Source of the DNA: Burkholderia sp. MS389
GTDB taxonomy: Bacteria; Pseudomonadota; Gammaproteobacteria; Burkholderiales; Burkholderiaceae
Direction: 5' to 3'
Assembly (NCBI RefSeq): GCF_016899425.1
Contig: NZ_CP045994.1
Span: forward strand, 3,162,001 to 3,226,000
DNA length: 64,000 nucleotides
In this document: in pieces, positions 62,704 to 64,000 of the stretch
Layout: every line of letters starts with the position of its first letter
Numbering within the stretch: the stretch's first letter is position 1
The notes under the pieces: generated by a model
Seen by the model: the letters and a program-made list of their open reading frames with translations, nothing else
Told to the model about the DNA's origin: nothing
The model's database searches: none
Made by a program: the position numbers and the translations under genes

Positions 62704-63816
62704 TCACGCCGGGGCGACGTCGCGCGCAGGCTGCGCGACACGGCCGGGGCGGCTTGAAAGGATGCGAAAGTTTAACATGACGACGAGCAGCAGCAGGATC
62801 GCGGCCCCGCCGTTGTGCGCGACGGCGACGGGCAGCGGCCACTGCAGCACGATGTTGGTCAGGCCCGTCACGAACTGCAGCAGCACGACCAGCAGCACGC
62901 CGTTCGCGGGCCGCCGCAGCGATTCGAAGCGGCGCATCTTCAGCGCGAACGCGACCAGATAAGCGACCACGACGAACGCGAACGTGCGGTGCGTCCAGTG
63001 GATCGCGACCAGCGCGTCCTGCGTGATCGCGTCGCCGTCCTTCGTCATCCCGAGCGCGCGCCACAGGTGGAAGCCGTGCTGGAAGTCCATCGGCGGAATC
63101 CACTGGCCGTTGCAGGTCGGGAAGTCGGTGCACGCGAGCACCGCGTAGTTGGTGCTCACCCAGCCGCCGAGCGCGATCTGCACGACCAGCAGCACGAGCG
63201 CCGCGAGCGCGGCCGCGCGGTAGCGGCCGGCCTCCGGGTCATGCGACGGCAGCGGCGTCTGCCGCGCCGCGAGCCAGCCGAGCGTGCCGAGCAGCGTGAG
63301 GCCGAGCAGCAGGTGGATCGTGACGATCACCGGTTGCAGCTTCATCGTGACCGTCCATGCGCCGAACGCACCCTGCACGAGTATCAGCAGCAGCAGGCTC
63401 GTCGGCCACCACGGCGACACGTGCAGCGGGCGGCGGCGCAGCCGCGCGGCCCACGCGATCGCCACCTGCGCGATGATCAGCACGCCGATCGCCATCGCGA
63501 AATAGCGGTGGATCATCTCGATCCACGCCTTCGTCATGCTGACGGGCCCGGTCGGCATCGCCTGGTGCGCGGCCGTGATCGCGGCGTGCGCGATGAACGG
63601 CGACGACGTGCCGTAGCAGCCGGGCCAGTCGGGGCAGCCGAGCCCCGAATCGGTCAGCCGCGTGAAGCCGCCGAACATCACGAGATCGAGCGTCAGGAAC
63701 GTGGTGATCCACACGAGCTTGCGGAACTTGTCGTCGTCGGCCTTCACCCACACGTACGACAGCGGCAGCAGCGCGATGCACGCGCCGATCAGGCCGAGTT
63801 GCAGTAGATACGACAT
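62704..63816 (-). CDS. ctaA: heme A synthase
   Basis: Membrane heme O oxidase that makes heme A for aa3-type cytochrome oxidase. The 370-residue protein has eight membrane segments, [18 protein letters not shown] near residue 60, axial His in [13 protein letters not shown] and in the second half ([12 protein letters not shown]). Cys residues near 60 and in CTDFPTC near 230 suggest the disulfide-containing type. The stop of the upstream SCO-like gene is 25 bp from its start, so they form one operon. Confidence 0.96.
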   Translation of the reverse strand: MSYLLQLGLIGACIALLPLSYVWVKADDDKFRKLVWITTFLTLDLVMFGGFTRLTDSGLGCPDWPGCYGTSSPFIAHAAITAAHQAMPTGPVSMTKAWIEMIHRYFAMAIGVLIIAQVAIAWAARLRRRPLHVSPWWPTSLLLLILVQGAFGAWTVTMKLQPVIVTIHLLLGLTLLGTLGWLAARQTPLPSHDPEAGRYRAAALAALVLLVVQIALGGWVSTNYAVLACTDFPTCNGQWIPPMDFQHGFHLWRALGMTKDGDAITQDALVAIHWTHRTFAFVVVAYLVAFALKMRRFESLRRPANGVLLVVLLQFVTGLTNIVLQWPLPVAVAHNGGAAILLLLVVMLNFRILSSRPGRVAQPARDVAPA

Positions 63817-63841
63817 CGGAATGGTGCCTCGTTCTCTCGCC

Positions 63842-64000
63842 TTAACCGATGCTCGACCACTTCAGCAGCTTCGTCACGTCCGACTTGATCTTGCTGGGAT
63901 TCGGGTCTTTCGGGAAACGCATCATCAGGTTGCCGTTCGGGTCGACCATGTAGATGTGGTCGCTGTCCTTCGTGCCGGCATCGGCCGGCAGCCACGCGGC
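63842..64000 (-). CDS. SCO/thioredoxin-like oxidase assembly protein, C-terminal end (truncated by window)
   Basis: Only the last 52 residues are present; the frame is open to the right edge of the window. It ends in IYMVDPNGNLMMRFPKD and then NPSKIKSDVTKLLKWSSIG, where DHIYMVDPNGN resembles the last beta-hairpin of SCO/thioredoxin-like proteins. A membrane-anchored SCO-like gene often precedes ctaA in Burkholderiales. The Cys motif, if any, is outside the window, so this call is provisional. Confidence 0.6.
   Translation of the reverse strand, partial: AAWLPADAGTKDSDHIYMVDPNGNLMMRFPKDPNPSKIKSDVTKLLKWSSIG

Overview
The window is a high-G+C (roughly two-thirds G+C), densely coding chromosomal segment from a beta-proteobacterium. 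Gene content and order (lptC-lptA-lptB-rpoN-hpf-ptsN-hprK-rapZ, ispE-tRNA-Gln-prs-rplY-pth, ctaA-ctaB-sco, a PTS-type nag operon, an imuA-imuB-dnaE2 cassette) point to Burkholderia, most likely the B. cepacia complex, on the main chromosome. This identification rests on recognising protein families and gene order, not on a database search.

Layout. 1-7.9 kb: 3' end of uvrA, a PerM-type exporter, then minus-strand purU, a Nudix protein, a LysE-type exporter, apt and a Kef-type K+/H+ antiporter. 8.0-17.2 kb: one long plus-strand run for LPS precursor synthesis and LPS export (kdsD, kdsC, lptCAB), sigma-54 and its nitrogen-PTS neighbours (rpoN, hpf, ptsN, hprK, rapZ) and a LON-domain protein. 17.3-19.3 kb: the 8-oxoguanine repair pair mutY/mutM on the minus strand. 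19.5-26.7 kb: TPR protein, lolB, ispE, tRNA-Gln(TTG), prs, rplY, pth, hisC. 26.8-31.6 kb: ferredoxin, coaD, rsmD (minus), ftsY (plus), maiA (minus), ybiB (plus). 31.6-33.6 kb: leuA behind a leucine-rich leader peptide. 33.8-36.1 kb: DUF4440 protein and pagL (minus), rpoH (plus) behind a CIRCE operator. 36.4-39.6 kb: cydP-cydA-cydB-cydX, encoding the cytochrome bd oxidase. 40.2-50.3 kb: GlcNAc/chitobiose use: a secreted GH20 hexosaminidase, and convergent to it a GntR regulator followed by nagA, a SIS deaminase, a EIIA-HPr-EI fusion and a EIIC-EIIB transporter. 50.6-56.0 kb: the SOS mutasome imuA-imuB-dnaE2 behind a LexA box. 56.2-57.4 kb: a four-cysteine exported protein and a small AT-rich island with an STM2901-like gene overlapping a DUF1493-like gene. 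57.8-64.0 kb: metQ, a chemoreceptor, a YciI protein and the cytochrome oxidase assembly genes sco, ctaB, ctaA and the end of an SCO-like gene.

Most of the window is conserved core genome. The most interesting signals are regulatory or small: a 24-codon leader ORF before leuA with four rare CTA leucine codons inside a strong hairpin; a perfect CIRCE element before rpoH; a perfect FNR/ANR-type box lying on the TTG start of cydP, next to 22-bp-phased direct repeats; a perfect 10-bp-arm operator over the -35 box of the nag promoter; two very long inverted repeats between mutM and the TPR gene; a second, cysteine-less EIIB domain in the GlcNAc transporter; an abrupt drop in G+C in the 3' half of ispE; and the AT-rich STM2901/DUF1493 pair.
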